A stretch of DNA of 64,000 nt from Sulfitobacter sp. M05. Lineage in GTDB: Bacteria > Pseudomonadota > Alphaproteobacteria > Rhodobacterales > Rhodobacteraceae. Position numbers and translations under genes: made by a program. Below, in pieces: positions 1-9,017 of the stretch. The notes under the pieces are model-generated. The model was given only the letters and a program-made list of their open reading frames with translations. It did no database searches and had not been told where the DNA came from. Each line of letters opens with the position of its first letter. Within the stretch, counting starts at the first letter, position 1. The DNA is taken from NCBI RefSeq assembly GCF_029285175.1, contig NZ_JABEDH010000003.1, positions 248,001 to 312,000 on the forward strand. The letters are read 5' to 3'.

Positions 1-564
1 CTTGACGCCAAGCTGCGGGTCAGCACGCGGGCGCAAATCAAGAACTTGAGCCATGAGCTGAAGGTGACAACGGTTTATGTGACCCACGACCAGATCGAGG
101 CAATGACCCTCGCTGACCGCGTTGTGGTGATGAAGCAGGGCAAAATTCAGCAAGTCGGCACACCGACGGAAATTTACGACAATCCCGCGAATACTTTTGT
201 AGCCTCTTTTATTGGATCGCCCGCGATGAACTTGATGGACGGGGTGATCAAAGATGGTGTCTTTGAAGGAGCCAATGTGCGGATCGAAGGGCTGACCGCG
301 GCGGACGGCGAGGTGACATTAGGGTTCCGCGCTGAAGATGCCGAGGTCACGTCAGGTGCCGCGCAGATCAACGCGCCGATCTACACGATCGAATTGCTGG
401 GGGATGCCGTTATGCTGGCGGTCAAGGCCGGCGGGCAGATGGTTTCAGTCAAGGCGCATAAAGAATACCGGGCGGAGATCGGGGATGCGGTTTCATTTTC
501 TGTGCCACCAAGCATTTGTCACGTTTTCGACAAGGCCACGGGCGCGCGGATCACTGCCGGATAG
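1..564 (+). CDS. Sugar-type ABC transporter ATP-binding protein, C-terminal part (5' end outside window)
   Basis: The reading frame is open from base 1, so the gene starts upstream of the window. The first visible residues (LDAKLR) are the D-loop that follows Walker B in UgpC/MalK-type ATPases. The switch histidine lies in [16 protein letters not shown], and the C-terminal half is the regulatory OB-fold typical of MalK/UgpC. It would energise import at the cytoplasmic face together with the two permeases encoded downstream. The binding-protein gene follows after 66 bases, so all four transporter genes probably share one transcript. Substrate cannot be read from this subunit; the family usually moves sugars, polyols or glycerol phosphates. 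Confidence 0.93.
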   Translation, partial: LDAKLRVSTRAQIKNLSHELKVTTVYVTHDQIEAMTLADRVVVMKQGKIQQVGTPTEIYDNPANTFVASFIGSPAMNLMDGVIKDGVFEGANVRIEGLTAADGEVTLGFRAEDAEVTSGAAQINAPIYTIELLGDAVMLAVKAGGQMVSVKAHKEYRAEIGDAVSFSVPPSICHVFDKATGARITAG

Positions 565-630
565 TTTCGAGAGAAGAAGAGATGCGCCCACGCAAGGTGC
601 ATCCGGAAAACGCAATAGGGAGATTGCAAA

Positions 631-1851
631 ATGACATTGAAGAGACTGGCACTTGCGGGTGCAATCAGTGTGATGGGAAGTTCGGCATTTGCCGCGTGTT
701 CCTATGAGAATACCACAGAAATCAAAATGTTGTCCGCCGGCTTTGAAGCATGGAAAGCGGTTGCTGATGCGATGTCTGAATGCGGCAACTTCAAAGCCGA
801 ACTGGATCAGGAGTTCCGCACCAAACAGCCGGCGGCCTTTGAGGCGAACCCGTCGCTGTATCATCTGGGCGGCGTTTCAAACGGCACGGTAACCCCGTTG
901 TTGAATGCGAAAACCATCCGTCCGTTGGACGATCTGGTTGCGAAATACGGGGCAAACCTGTCGCCGAACCAGTTGATCCGCATCGACGGCAAGATCATGG
1001 CCGTGGCGATGATGGTGAACACCCAGCACTTGATGTACCGCGAGGACATTCTGGCTGATCTGGATATCGCCACGCCGACCTCTTGGGACGAGGTCTATGC
1101 CGCGGCGGCCAAGATCAAGGACGCCGGTGTCGTCGACTATCCGCTTGGTGCGACAATGAAATCCGGCTGGAACCTGGCACAGGAATTCGTGAACATGTAC
1201 CCGGGTTTCGGCGGCGCATTGTTCAAAAATGACAATACCACAGGAGTGAACTCTGACGCCGGGCTTAAAGCGCTTGAAACCATGAAGGCCGGCTTGGCAT
1301 TTATGGATCCCGAGGTTCTGGTGAGCGATTCAACCTATGTGCAGCAGCAGTTCCAGCAGGGCAAGATTGCCATGGCAAACCTCTGGGCGTCGCGCGCGGC
1401 AGCGATGAATGACGAGGCCGAAAGCCAAGTTGCGGGCAAGATAAAGATGGCCGCAGCCCCTACTGCAATGGCAGGCGGGGCCCCTGCAACGACCCTTTGG
1501 TGGGACGGCATTGTCGTGGCGGCAAATATCACTGATGCAGAAGCCGATGCAGCATTCAAGCTGGCGATGGAAGGCATGGACAGCGATATGGTTCAGGCCA
1601 ACAATGATGCCGCGATCTGGCTGGTTCAAGGGTTTCAGCCCGGCCCGCTGTCACAGGGTGCCATCGCCACGGCAACGGCCAATCCGGCCCCTCCGGCCTA
1701 TCCATCCACAACCCAGATGGGCCTGTTGCACACTGTGCTTGGCAATGAAATCCCTGCGTTCCTGACCGGTGAACGAGATGCCGCAGCGACCCTTGTTGCG
1801 ATCGAGGAAGCCTACACAACTGCGGCCAAAGAAGCTGGCGTGTTGAAGTAA
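631..1851 (+). CDS. Extracellular solute-binding protein (family 1), ABC importer
   Basis: A 406-residue periplasmic binding protein of the MalE/UgpB type. It begins with a Sec signal peptide: a charged start, a hydrophobic stretch, and a cleavage-like AFAA near residue 22. An AGGGAGA Shine-Dalgarno sequence lies just upstream of the ATG. The body has the expected family-1 features, including a Trp-rich hinge region near LWWDG at about residue 290. It delivers the ligand to the permeases encoded next. A perfect stem-loop follows the stop codon and separates it from the first permease gene, a layout that usually raises binding-protein mRNA over permease mRNA. The ligand is unknown; the neighbouring oxidoreductases suggest a sugar, polyol or related organic acid. 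Confidence 0.9.
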   Translation: MTLKRLALAGAISVMGSSAFAACSYENTTEIKMLSAGFEAWKAVADAMSECGNFKAELDQEFRTKQPAAFEANPSLYHLGGVSNGTVTPLLNAKTIRPLDDLVAKYGANLSPNQLIRIDGKIMAVAMMVNTQHLMYREDILADLDIATPTSWDEVYAAAAKIKDAGVVDYPLGATMKSGWNLAQEFVNMYPGFGGALFKNDNTTGVNSDAGLKALETMKAGLAFMDPEVLVSDSTYVQQQFQQGKIAMANLWASRAAAMNDEAESQVAGKIKMAAAPTAMAGGAPATTLWWDGIVVAANITDAEADAAFKLAMEGMDSDMVQANNDAAIWLVQGFQPGPLSQGAIATATANPAPPAYPSTTQMGLLHTVLGNEIPAFLTGERDAAATLVAIEEAYTTAAKEAGVLK

Positions 1852-1861
1852 CCAAAATGAA

Positions 1862-1886
1862 GCAGGCCGGTTTTGTTCCGGCCTGC
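1862..1886 (+). promoter_or_regulatory. Intercistronic stem-loop between binding-protein and permease genes
   Basis: A perfect 9-bp inverted repeat (GCAGGCCGG / CCGGCCTGC) encloses a 7-base TTTTGTT loop, starting 10 bases after the binding-protein stop. No T-run follows, so it is not a classic intrinsic terminator. In many importer operons such hairpins protect the upstream mRNA from 3' decay or attenuate the permease genes; that role is inferred here. Confidence 0.7.
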
Positions 1887-1972
1887 CGATCCTTGCCGCG
1901 CCTACCGGTTTCTGTGGGCGTCCGGCTGCCCGTCTGTGCGCCTGTTCAAACCATCAAAAGAGAGCGGAAGTC

Positions 1973-3001
1973 ATGAATTTCAAAACCTTCTTTGCCTTTG
2001 TGGCACCGTCCGTCTTTATGATGATCTTATTCATCGCTTTGCCGCTGGTGTCGGTGTTTATCCAGTCTTTCCAGATTACCCAGCCGGTGATGCAGCAGCT
2101 TGAAGTCGAGACCTGCACCCCCGGATTTATCACCCAGACCTGTGTGACTGAGCTGAAAACCCTGCCGGTGATCGGTGAGGACGGGAAAATCCAGACCACC
2201 ACCGAATGGGTCGGCCTGCAAAGTTATCGCAATGTTTTGCAGATGGACAAGGTGTGGCAAGCGCTGTCATCGGGCCGTTTGGCAGATATCCTGCAAATCG
2301 ATTTCTGGAAGGCGCTGCGGTTTACTTTGATGTTTACCTTGCTCACGCTGCCGCTGGTCATTGGGGTGGGGCTGTTGATTGCGCTGGCGGTGAACAATGC
2401 TGCCCGTGCCGTGCGCGGCCCGGTGATCTTTGTCTCGCTTCTGCCCTTCATCATCACACCGGTGATCGGATCGCTGTCGATCTATTGGCTGTTTGTGGGG
2501 GATGGCATCCTGACGGCGATGATGGAGCAATGGAGTGGCACTAATATTTCGATGTTTGCCCAGTCGTGGACAATCGAATTGCTGATGTATTTCTATCGCG
2601 TCTGGCATGTTGCGCCCTTTGCTTTTGTGATTTTCTATGCCGGTCTGCAAACCGTGAATATGGACACGCTGGAATCTGCGGTGATTGATGGTGCGTCCCG
2701 CTGGGAACGTCTGCGCCATGTGATCATCCCACATCTGATGCCGCTGATTGTCTTTATCGCGCTGATCCACCTGATGGATTGCTACCGTGTCTTCGACGAG
2801 ATCATTGGTTTCCGGTCGCAGGCGCATGTTATTTCTCTGCAATGGCTGACGGTCGATTTCCTGACGCCAGACGATGCGGGTAACCGGGCGATTGCGCGGG
2901 CCTCGGCCAGTGCCATGCTCACCATGATCGGGATCGTCTTTCTGTTGATCCTGCCACTACGCCGTACATGGCGGGACCACAAAGGGAGCGCACACTCATG
3001 A
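1973..3001 (+). CDS. ABC transporter permease, MalF/UgpA type
   Basis: A 342-residue inner-membrane protein with about six hydrophobic segments and the ABC-permease EAA loop in ESAVIDGASRWERLRHVIIP (about residue 238). A roughly 75-residue periplasmic insert rich in polar residues lies between the first two membrane segments, as in MalF-like subunits. It pairs with the downstream permease to form the membrane channel. The start ATG is preceded by GAGCGGAAG. The stop codon overlaps the next start (ATGA), so the two permeases are translationally coupled. Confidence 0.9.
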   Translation: MNFKTFFAFVAPSVFMMILFIALPLVSVFIQSFQITQPVMQQLEVETCTPGFITQTCVTELKTLPVIGEDGKIQTTTEWVGLQSYRNVLQMDKVWQALSSGRLADILQIDFWKALRFTLMFTLLTLPLVIGVGLLIALAVNNAARAVRGPVIFVSLLPFIITPVIGSLSIYWLFVGDGILTAMMEQWSGTNISMFAQSWTIELLMYFYRVWHVAPFAFVIFYAGLQTVNMDTLESAVIDGASRWERLRHVIIPHLMPLIVFIALIHLMDCYRVFDEIIGFRSQAHVISLQWLTVDFLTPDDAGNRAIARASASAMLTMIGIVFLLILPLRRTWRDHKGSAHS

Positions 3002-4158
3002 GCAATACATCCAAAGCCATGCGCCAGTCGCTCGCCCTGCGCTTATCGTCAAATGCCTTCCTTCTGTTCTGGTGCATCGTCGCCGCTTTCCCGATCCTGT
3101 GGATCGCAGTGATGAGCGTGAAGTCACCGGTTGACGCTTTTGCACAAAGTCCGATGGATGTGATCTTTGGCCCCAATACGCTTGCCCGGGGTGACGGGCT
3201 GTCGGTCATCGACATTGCTCTGGGGCTGATTGTGCTGTTCTTTGCCATCCGCTGGATGTTCACACGGCTGCCGACGTGGGTTGCACGCTACAGCACAGGC
3301 AGCGGGCGCGTCATCGGCTGGCTGCTGGGGGCGACGGCCTATGCTCTTGTGTTCCTGCTGGTGTTCTTCGGGCTGTTGCCGCTGGTACTTGCGCCGCTGA
3401 ATGCGCTTACTGGTGTTCTGGGCGAACCGGTTCTTGGTCTGACCACACAACATTACGTCGCCGTCTGGGGCGAGAACGAATTTTACCGCAACTTCATGAA
3501 CTCCATGCTGGTGACAGCGGGTGTCGTCACAATTTCGCTGACCGTTGGCACGCTGGCGGGCTATGGTCTGGCACGCTCGGAGTCCGATCTGGCGTTTTGG
3601 CTGCTGATCCTCGCGCTGATTTTCCGGGCCCTGCCGCATTCGGTGCTGGTGGCGGGTTATCTGCCGTGGTTCATCAACTCGGCGGAAATTCTGCGCCCAA
3701 TCTTTGGTGATCTGTCACCGACGCTATATGGGCAACCCTGGGCGGTGATTGCGGTACTGGTAGCGATTAACCAACCCTTCACCATCTGGATGCTGCGCAG
3801 CTTCTTTCAGAACATTCCGGCAGAGCTGGACGAGGCCGCACGGGTGGACGGGTGTTCCCATTTCCAAGCCTTCCGCCGCGTGATCATGCCGGTGATGTGG
3901 CCGGGCGTGATCACCACGGGCCTGTTCAGCTTTCTTCTGGGGTACAATGACTTTCTTGTCACCTCCCTGCTACTGGATGCCCAGAATCAGACAATGGTGC
4001 CTGCGATTGCGGGTTACTTTAACCGTGAAACCACAACCACAGATCAAGTCGAAGCCGTGGCCGCTGCCGTGTCGATCACCGCGCCCCTGTTTTTGCTGGT
4101 CATGGTCTTTCAACGTCAGATCGTCAGTGGCCTGACCGCAGGAGCGGTCAAAGGATGA
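2998..4158 (+). CDS. ABC transporter permease, MalG/UgpE type
   Basis: The second membrane subunit, 386 residues. I chose the ATG at 2998 because it overlaps the previous stop as ATGA and yields a conventional N-terminus. The EAA motif is ELDEAARVDGCSHFQAFRRV near residue 278. The protein is about 100 residues longer than a minimal MalG: two extra hydrophobic segments (about residues 68-85 and 103-130) sit between the first membrane helix and the conserved permease core. This extended form occurs in some alphaproteobacterial sugar permeases. It completes the importer with the genes upstream. Confidence 0.9.
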   Translation: MSNTSKAMRQSLALRLSSNAFLLFWCIVAAFPILWIAVMSVKSPVDAFAQSPMDVIFGPNTLARGDGLSVIDIALGLIVLFFAIRWMFTRLPTWVARYSTGSGRVIGWLLGATAYALVFLLVFFGLLPLVLAPLNALTGVLGEPVLGLTTQHYVAVWGENEFYRNFMNSMLVTAGVVTISLTVGTLAGYGLARSESDLAFWLLILALIFRALPHSVLVAGYLPWFINSAEILRPIFGDLSPTLYGQPWAVIAVLVAINQPFTIWMLRSFFQNIPAELDEAARVDGCSHFQAFRRVIMPVMWPGVITTGLFSFLLGYNDFLVTSLLLDAQNQTMVPAIAGYFNRETTTTDQVEAVAAAVSITAPLFLLVMVFQRQIVSGLTAGAVKG

Positions 4159-4168
4159 TCCAGAAACA

Positions 4169-4214
4169 ATTTTACCTTGCAGATAAACTCCGGGGTCCGG
4201 GGCTGGCCCCGGTC
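4169..4214 (-). repeat. Dispersed Rhodobacterales-type intergenic repeat, copy A
   Basis: On the minus strand this reads as a GC hairpin (CCGGGG/CCCCGG, 4197-4212, four-base loop) followed by CCGGAGTTTATCTGCAAGG. The same hairpin-plus-tail architecture recurs at 6131, 13605, 25471, 37166, 43360 and 49601. It lies in the gap between the permease and the first SnoaL-like gene. Confidence 0.6.
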
Positions 4215-4243
4215 CACCTCTTCCCACAATAGAAAGGCCTGAT

Positions 4244-4774
4244 ATGAAAGGTTCCCGCCCCGAACAAGCCATGCTGACACGCGATACGGATATGTCAAAA
4301 ACAGCCCAAACCCGCGCTGTGATCGAGGGCATGGTGGACGGCCTGAATGACCACACCATTGATGGCATCGGCGCGTTCTTCCACGAGAATTTTCGGTGGA
4401 TGGGCAATACCGGCTGCGGCACCAAAGCCGGGTTGCAGGCGTTTCAGGACAATTGGCAACGCCCGTTTCAGGCGGCGTTTTCTGATAAGGTCTGTGTCGA
4501 TGAGGCACGCATGTTCATGGGCGAATGGGCCGCGGCCTTTGGCCGGCAAGAGGCAACCCATTCGGGCACGTTTATGGGGGTCGCTCCCACCGGCAAACGG
4601 ATTGAAATCCGCTATATGGATTTTTGGAAGGTCAGCGACGGCAAGATCGAGGACAATTGGGTGATGGTTGATTTCCCCCATGTGCTGGCACAATTGGGGG
4701 TCGATGTTTTTGCCGGAGAAGGCTGGGAAGCCTTTGATCGCGGCGAGAAGTCTCCACCGCGTCCTGATAATTGA
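4244..4774 (+). CDS. SnoaL-like (NTF2 fold) protein, single domain
   Basis: A 176-residue soluble protein of the SnoaL/NTF2-like alpha+beta-cone fold, a group that includes polyketide cyclases, isomerases and dehydratases. The hallmark end of the domain is DFWKVSDGKIEDNWVMVDFP (about residues 125-144), where family members place a substrate-facing Asp/His. The ATG at 4244 follows GAAAGG; an internal ATG at 4274 is an alternative. Its C-terminal portion closely resembles the C-terminal domain of the 348-residue protein at 6182 (DFWxVxxGxIxxNWVxVD, then QxGVDVFA), so the two are paralogues in one operon. The reaction is unknown; a role in isomerisation or dehydration of the imported substrate is inference. 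Confidence 0.8.
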   Translation: MKGSRPEQAMLTRDTDMSKTAQTRAVIEGMVDGLNDHTIDGIGAFFHENFRWMGNTGCGTKAGLQAFQDNWQRPFQAAFSDKVCVDEARMFMGEWAAAFGRQEATHSGTFMGVAPTGKRIEIRYMDFWKVSDGKIEDNWVMVDFPHVLAQLGVDVFAGEGWEAFDRGEKSPPRPDN

Positions 4775-4786
4775 GAGTATAAAGAA

Positions 4787-6115
4787 ATGGCGATAACCTA
4801 TCTGAAACGCGGAAAATCTGACGCGGAACGCAGTGATGACGATGCCAAGACAAGGGGTGTTGTCGAAGCGACGTTGAAAGACATTGAGACCCGCGGAGAC
4901 ACGGCGGTGCGCGCCCTGTCAGAGAAGTTCGACAATTATTCACCTGCGTCCTTCAAATTGTCGCAGGATGAGATTGACGCTTTGATGGCGCGGGTGTCCC
5001 CGCAAGATATGAAAGATCTGAAGTTTGCGCAGGAAAATGTACGCCGTTTTGCACAGGCGCAGCGCGACTCTATGCTGGACATCGAAATTGAAATGCAGCC
5101 CGGTGTGATTTTGGGCCACAAGAACATTCCCGTGCAATCGGTGGGGTGTTACGTGCCCGGTGGCAAGTTTCCGATGGTGGCATCGGCCCATATGTCGGTG
5201 GCCACGGCAAGCGTTGCCGGTGTGCCGCGCATCATTGCCTGCACGCCCCCGTTCAATGGCGAACCCAACCCAGCAGTCATCGCCGCGATGCATCTGGGCG
5301 GCGCGCATGAAATCTATGTCATGGGCGGGATTCAGGCGGTCGGTGCCATGGCGATTGGAACGGAAACAATTGATCCTGTGCATTTGCTGGTAGGACCCGG
5401 TAACGCCTTTGTGGCAGAAGCCAAACGACAGCTGTTTGGCCGGGTTGGTATTGATCTGTTCGCAGGGCCCACCGAAACCATGGTGATCGCGGATGAAACC
5501 GTCGACGCAGAGATCTGCGCCACGGATTTGTTGGGGCAGGCGGAGCATGGGTATAACAGCCCCTGCGTGTTGCTGACCAATTCGCGCAAGCTGGCCGATG
5601 AAACCTTGCTGGAGATTGAACGTTTGCTGGAAATTTTGCCGACGGCAGGTACGGCGCGGGTGTCTTGGGAGGAATACGGCGAGGTGATCGTTTGTGACAC
5701 ATATGACGAGATGCTGATGATGGCCGATGACATCGCCTCCGAGCATGTGCAGGTGATGACAGATCGCGATGACTGGTTCCTTGAGAAAATGACCTGTTAT
5801 GGTGCGTTGTTTCTGGGGCCGCGGACCAATGTATCCAACGGCGATAAGGTGATTGGCACCAACCATACTTTGCCCACAAAAAAGGCGGGGCGTTATACCG
5901 GTGGGCTTTGGGTTGGGAAGTACCTGAAAACACATTCTTACCAGAAGATTACCACCGATGCAGCGGCTGCGGAAATCGGGGCTTATGGTTCGCGGTTGTG
6001 TATGTTGGAGGGGTTTGTCGGACATGCTGAGCAGTGCAACGTGCGGGTGCGGCGGTATGGCGGGGTGAACGTGCCTTACGGTGAAGGGGCCCCTGTTCAG
6101 GATGTGGTGGAGTAG
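4787..6115 (+). CDS. Histidinol-dehydrogenase-family zinc/NAD alcohol dehydrogenase (HpsN-like)
   Basis: A 442-residue member of the HisD family, which oxidises a primary alcohol through an aldehyde to a carboxylate with two NAD+. Zinc and catalytic residues of HisD can be matched: Gln251 and His254 in [10 protein letters not shown], the Glu319-His320 base pair in SEHVQVM, Asp353 in [14 protein letters not shown], and His413 in VGHAEQ. The [20 protein letters not shown] region and the absence of any other his gene point to a catabolic paralogue such as sulfopropanediol 3-dehydrogenase (HpsN), not histidine biosynthesis. HpsO, HpsP and sulfolactate-lyase genes are not present, so dihydroxypropanesulfonate is not demonstrated as substrate. 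It lies 12 bases after the first SnoaL-like gene and is clearly in that operon. Confidence 0.85.
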   Translation: MAITYLKRGKSDAERSDDDAKTRGVVEATLKDIETRGDTAVRALSEKFDNYSPASFKLSQDEIDALMARVSPQDMKDLKFAQENVRRFAQAQRDSMLDIEIEMQPGVILGHKNIPVQSVGCYVPGGKFPMVASAHMSVATASVAGVPRIIACTPPFNGEPNPAVIAAMHLGGAHEIYVMGGIQAVGAMAIGTETIDPVHLLVGPGNAFVAEAKRQLFGRVGIDLFAGPTETMVIADETVDAEICATDLLGQAEHGYNSPCVLLTNSRKLADETLLEIERLLEILPTAGTARVSWEEYGEVIVCDTYDEMLMMADDIASEHVQVMTDRDDWFLEKMTCYGALFLGPRTNVSNGDKVIGTNHTLPTKKAGRYTGGLWVGKYLKTHSYQKITTDAAAAEIGAYGSRLCMLEGFVGHAEQCNVRVRRYGGVNVPYGEGAPVQDVVE

Positions 6116-6130
6116 ATCGCGATGCGATCT

Positions 6131-6178
6131 GCGAGAGGCTCTGCCTCTCGCGCTCTCCGGAATTTAAAGGCAAGATGA
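6131..6178 (+). repeat. Dispersed Rhodobacterales-type intergenic repeat, copy B
   Basis: A perfect 9-bp hairpin GCGAGAGGC-TCT-GCCTCTCGC (6131-6151) followed by CCGGAATTTAAAGGCAAGA. The same order of hairpin, short spacer and tail is seen at 43360-43408. It fills the gap between the HisD-like gene and the next SnoaL-like gene. Confidence 0.65.
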
Positions 6179-6181
6179 AAA

Positions 6182-7228
6182 TTGGATAGACCCAGCGCTC
6201 ATAAGGAGCTGATCGCCCCGCTGCGGGGAGCGATGTATGATTTTGACGTGGCGGCAGTGCGGCGCGTGTTGCACGAAATCTGTGCGCCGGATGTTGTCTT
6301 TCGGTTGGCGTTTCCGTTTGAAACCACCGCTGGTGTGGATGCTTTTGTCGACAAGGTGTTTGTGCCTTTGTTTAAAGGGGTGCCCGATCTGGAGCGGCGC
6401 GACCACATTGTGATGGCGGGGCCTGACGGCGAGGGGGCCGACTGGGTTGGCTGCGGCGGTTTTTTTGCTGGAACTTTTGCAGGACCGTGGCTGGATATTC
6501 CGGCGACGGGGCATCTGGTGCATATGCGGTTTCACGAGTTTTATCGGGTGCTGGATGGCAGGATCGTCGAGATGCAGGCGCTTTGGGATATTCCCGAGGT
6601 GATGATGCAGGCGGGGGCTTGGCCGATGGTGCCATCGCTGGGGCGCGAGTGGCATGTGCCGGCCCCAGCGAGCAATGACGGGATTGTGCCCGGACCTTAT
6701 GATGTGGCTGCGGGCGCAGCGACCTGTGCGCATATTGTCGAGATGCTGGAGTACCTCAAGAAGCACCCTGCGCAGGGTGGCCCTGAGGTAATGGAGATGG
6801 ACCGGTTCTGGCATCCGCGCATGTCGTGGTATGGACCATCGGGGATCGGCACGGGGCGTGGGCAGGCGGGCTTTCGCAACTGGCACCAAATTCCATTTCT
6901 GAACGGGATGCCGGACCGCGGCAAATACGTGGACGAGATTACCTATCATTTCTTCGGTGATCGCAATTTTGCCGCTGTGACCGGGTGGCCGGATATGTAC
7001 CAGAGTATTACGCATGACGGCTGGCTCGGCATTCCGCCGCTAGACAAAAAGATCGAAATGCGGTCGCTTGATTTCTGGCGGGTGGAGAACGGATTGATCC
7101 GGGAGAACTGGGTGTTGGTTGATCTGCTGCATATGTATCACCAGATCGGCGTTGATGTCTTTGCCCGGATGCGTGAGTTTAACAAAGCCCGTGCAGGGTT
7201 TGATCCCCAGACAGGAGTTGCGTTGTGA
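6182..7228 (+). CDS. Tandem SnoaL-like (double NTF2 domain) protein
   Basis: A 348-residue protein with two SnoaL-like domains, about residues 8-150 and 185-335. The second ends in LDFWRVENGLIRENWVLVDL, nearly the same signature as the single-domain paralogue at 4244. The start is uncertain: TTG at 6182 gives a protein with the conserved-looking ELIAPLRGAMYDFD segment; the first downstream ATG is at 6233 and would remove it. The GGCAAGA of repeat copy B may double as ribosome-binding site. The stop overlaps the next start by one base (TGATG). Function is unknown; a lyase, isomerase or dehydratase role on the pathway intermediate is plausible. Confidence 0.75.
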   Translation: MDRPSAHKELIAPLRGAMYDFDVAAVRRVLHEICAPDVVFRLAFPFETTAGVDAFVDKVFVPLFKGVPDLERRDHIVMAGPDGEGADWVGCGGFFAGTFAGPWLDIPATGHLVHMRFHEFYRVLDGRIVEMQALWDIPEVMMQAGAWPMVPSLGREWHVPAPASNDGIVPGPYDVAAGAATCAHIVEMLEYLKKHPAQGGPEVMEMDRFWHPRMSWYGPSGIGTGRGQAGFRNWHQIPFLNGMPDRGKYVDEITYHFFGDRNFAAVTGWPDMYQSITHDGWLGIPPLDKKIEMRSLDFWRVENGLIRENWVLVDLLHMYHQIGVDVFARMREFNKARAGFDPQTGVAL

Positions 7229-7992
7229 TGAGCCTTCCTAAAACCCCGGCTTTTGATCTGACTGGCAAGCGGGCGCTGGTCACCGGGGCCTCCTCGGGCA
7301 TTGGTTTGGGATGTGCGGCGGCCCTCGCGCAGGCGGGGGCGCATGTGGTTTGCGCCGCGCGGCGTGCTGATATGCTGGAGGGGCTGACCGATGCCATGCG
7401 CGCGGAAGGGCTGTCCGGCGAGGCGCTGGTGCTGGACATTGCGGATCTGTCCGCCTTGCAGCTTGCGTTACAGGGAGAGGACGCCTTTGATGTGGTGTTA
7501 AATGCCGCCGGAATGGCCCGGCATGCGTCAGCGGTTGACACAACCCCTGAAGATTTTGACGCGGTGATGCATGTCAATGTGCGGGCGGCCTATTTTCTGT
7601 CGGCAGAAGCGGCAAAGGGCATGATCGCTGCGGGCAAACCGGGGTCAATCATCCACATTTCCAGCCAGATGGGCCATGTGGGCGGCATTGACCGGTCGGT
7701 TTATTGCACCTCGAAACATGCGGTGGAGGGGATGGTCAAGGCGATGGCGGTGGAATGGGGCAAGGCGGGCATCCGGATTAACACGATCTGTCCGACGTTT
7801 GTGCGCACGGCGTTGACGCAGTCGACGTTTGACAATCCCGAACGGTTTGCCTGGATTATGAACAAGATCAAGCTGCCCCGTGTTGCCGAAGTCGAAGACA
7901 TTATGGGGGCGGCGTTGTTTTTGGCGTCGGATGCCTCTGCGATGGTAACGGGGACGGCGATGATGGTCGACGCCGGCTGGACAGCGGATTGA
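7228..7992 (+). CDS. Short-chain dehydrogenase/reductase (classical SDR)
   Basis: A 254-residue NAD(P)-dependent oxidoreductase. The cofactor loop is TGASSGIGLG (about residues 19-28), the stabilising motif NAAG lies near residue 92, and the catalytic tetrad shows as the Ser of HISSQMG, Tyr-x3-Lys in YCTSKHA, and the upstream Asn. The C-terminus MMVDAGWTAD is typical of gluconate 5-dehydrogenase/3-oxoacyl-reductase-like SDRs. ATG 7228 overlaps the upstream stop and its own stop overlaps the next ATG, so it is translationally coupled on both sides. It probably interconverts a secondary alcohol and ketone in the pathway; substrate is not deducible. Confidence 0.88.
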   Translation: MSLPKTPAFDLTGKRALVTGASSGIGLGCAAALAQAGAHVVCAARRADMLEGLTDAMRAEGLSGEALVLDIADLSALQLALQGEDAFDVVLNAAGMARHASAVDTTPEDFDAVMHVNVRAAYFLSAEAAKGMIAAGKPGSIIHISSQMGHVGGIDRSVYCTSKHAVEGMVKAMAVEWGKAGIRINTICPTFVRTALTQSTFDNPERFAWIMNKIKLPRVAEVEDIMGAALFLASDASAMVTGTAMMVDAGWTAD

Positions 7993-9017
7993 TGGCTAAG
8001 GTGACTTCTCTTGATGTGGCGACATTGGCAGGCGTCAGCCGCTCGGCAGTTAGCCGCGTGTTTACCCCGGGCGCAAGCGTCAGCCCGGCCACCGCCTCAA
8101 AGGTGCGGACGGCGGCGCGGGCCTTGGGCTATCGTCCGAATGTGCTGGCGCGCAGCCTGATTACCGGGCGCAGCCGCATTATCGGGCTGGTCGTGGCCTA
8201 TCTGGAGAACCAGTTTTACCCCGAAGCGATTGAAAAACTGTCGAAATCCTTGCAGGAGCAGGGCTATCACGTGTTGGTTTTCATGGCTTCCAATGACAGC
8301 GCGGCGACCCAGACCGTAATTGACGAGTTGTTGGATTATCAGGTGGATGGGATCGTCATCGCCTCGGTCGGTGTCTCCAGTGACTTAACGCGGCGTTGCG
8401 AAGATGCCGGCATTCCCATTGTCCTGTTTAACCGGGATCAATTTGACGACAGGCTTTCTTCGGTGACCTCTGACAATATGGCGGGGGGCGCGCGTCTGGG
8501 GCGGTTTCTGGTGGCAGGCGGGCACAGTCGATTCGGGCATATTGCCGGTTGGGAAGGGGCCTCTACCCAGATCGACCGCGAGGCCGGGTTCAAGGGGGCG
8601 TTGATGGAGGCGGGGGCAAAGATCGTCGCGCGTACCGTGGGAAACTTCCACTTTGACAGCGCCAAAGAAGCCGCCCGCGAGATGTTTGACCGGGATGATC
8701 CGCCGGATGCGGTTTTTGTGGCCAATGATCACATGGCCTTTGCGGTGATGGATGTACTGCGGTTCGAACTGGGCATCCGCATTCCTGATGATGTGTCTGT
8801 GGTTGGCTATGACGATGTGCCGCTGGCCAGCTGGGCCAGCTATGACCTAACAACTGTGCGCCAGCGGGCGAATATCATGGTGGAGAATGCCATCGACCTG
8901 CTGATGACCCGCATTGACGATATCGACACGCCGCCACGGCGAATTTGCATTGACGGCCCTCTTATTATTCGCGGCTCTGCCCGCCTACCCGAAGGACAAG
9001 ACCATGCAGGGATTTGA
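7992..9017 (+). CDS. LacI/GalR-family transcriptional regulator
   Basis: A 341-residue repressor-type regulator embedded in the operon it presumably controls. The N-terminal helix-turn-helix is VTSLDVATLAGVSRSAVSRV (residues 4-23), followed by the hinge helix YRPNVLARSL and a periplasmic-binding-protein-like effector domain from about residue 60 (IIGLVVAYLENQFYPEAIE). Members of this family release DNA on binding a sugar or related metabolite. The start ATG overlaps the SDR stop (TGATG). Its last 14 bases overlap the start of the third SnoaL-like gene. No convincing operator palindrome is visible inside the window; the main promoter lies upstream of base 1. Confidence 0.92.
   Translation: MAKVTSLDVATLAGVSRSAVSRVFTPGASVSPATASKVRTAARALGYRPNVLARSLITGRSRIIGLVVAYLENQFYPEAIEKLSKSLQEQGYHVLVFMASNDSAATQTVIDELLDYQVDGIVIASVGVSSDLTRRCEDAGIPIVLFNRDQFDDRLSSVTSDNMAGGARLGRFLVAGGHSRFGHIAGWEGASTQIDREAGFKGALMEAGAKIVARTVGNFHFDSAKEAAREMFDRDDPPDAVFVANDHMAFAVMDVLRFELGIRIPDDVSVVGYDDVPLASWASYDLTTVRQRANIMVENAIDLLMTRIDDIDTPPRRICIDGPLIIRGSARLPEGQDHAGI

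Noticed and set aside
4787-6115. Annotation as biosynthetic hisD
   Set aside because: There are no other histidine genes nearby and the operon is an importer-linked catabolic cluster; the sequence around the zinc Asp is HpsN-like.
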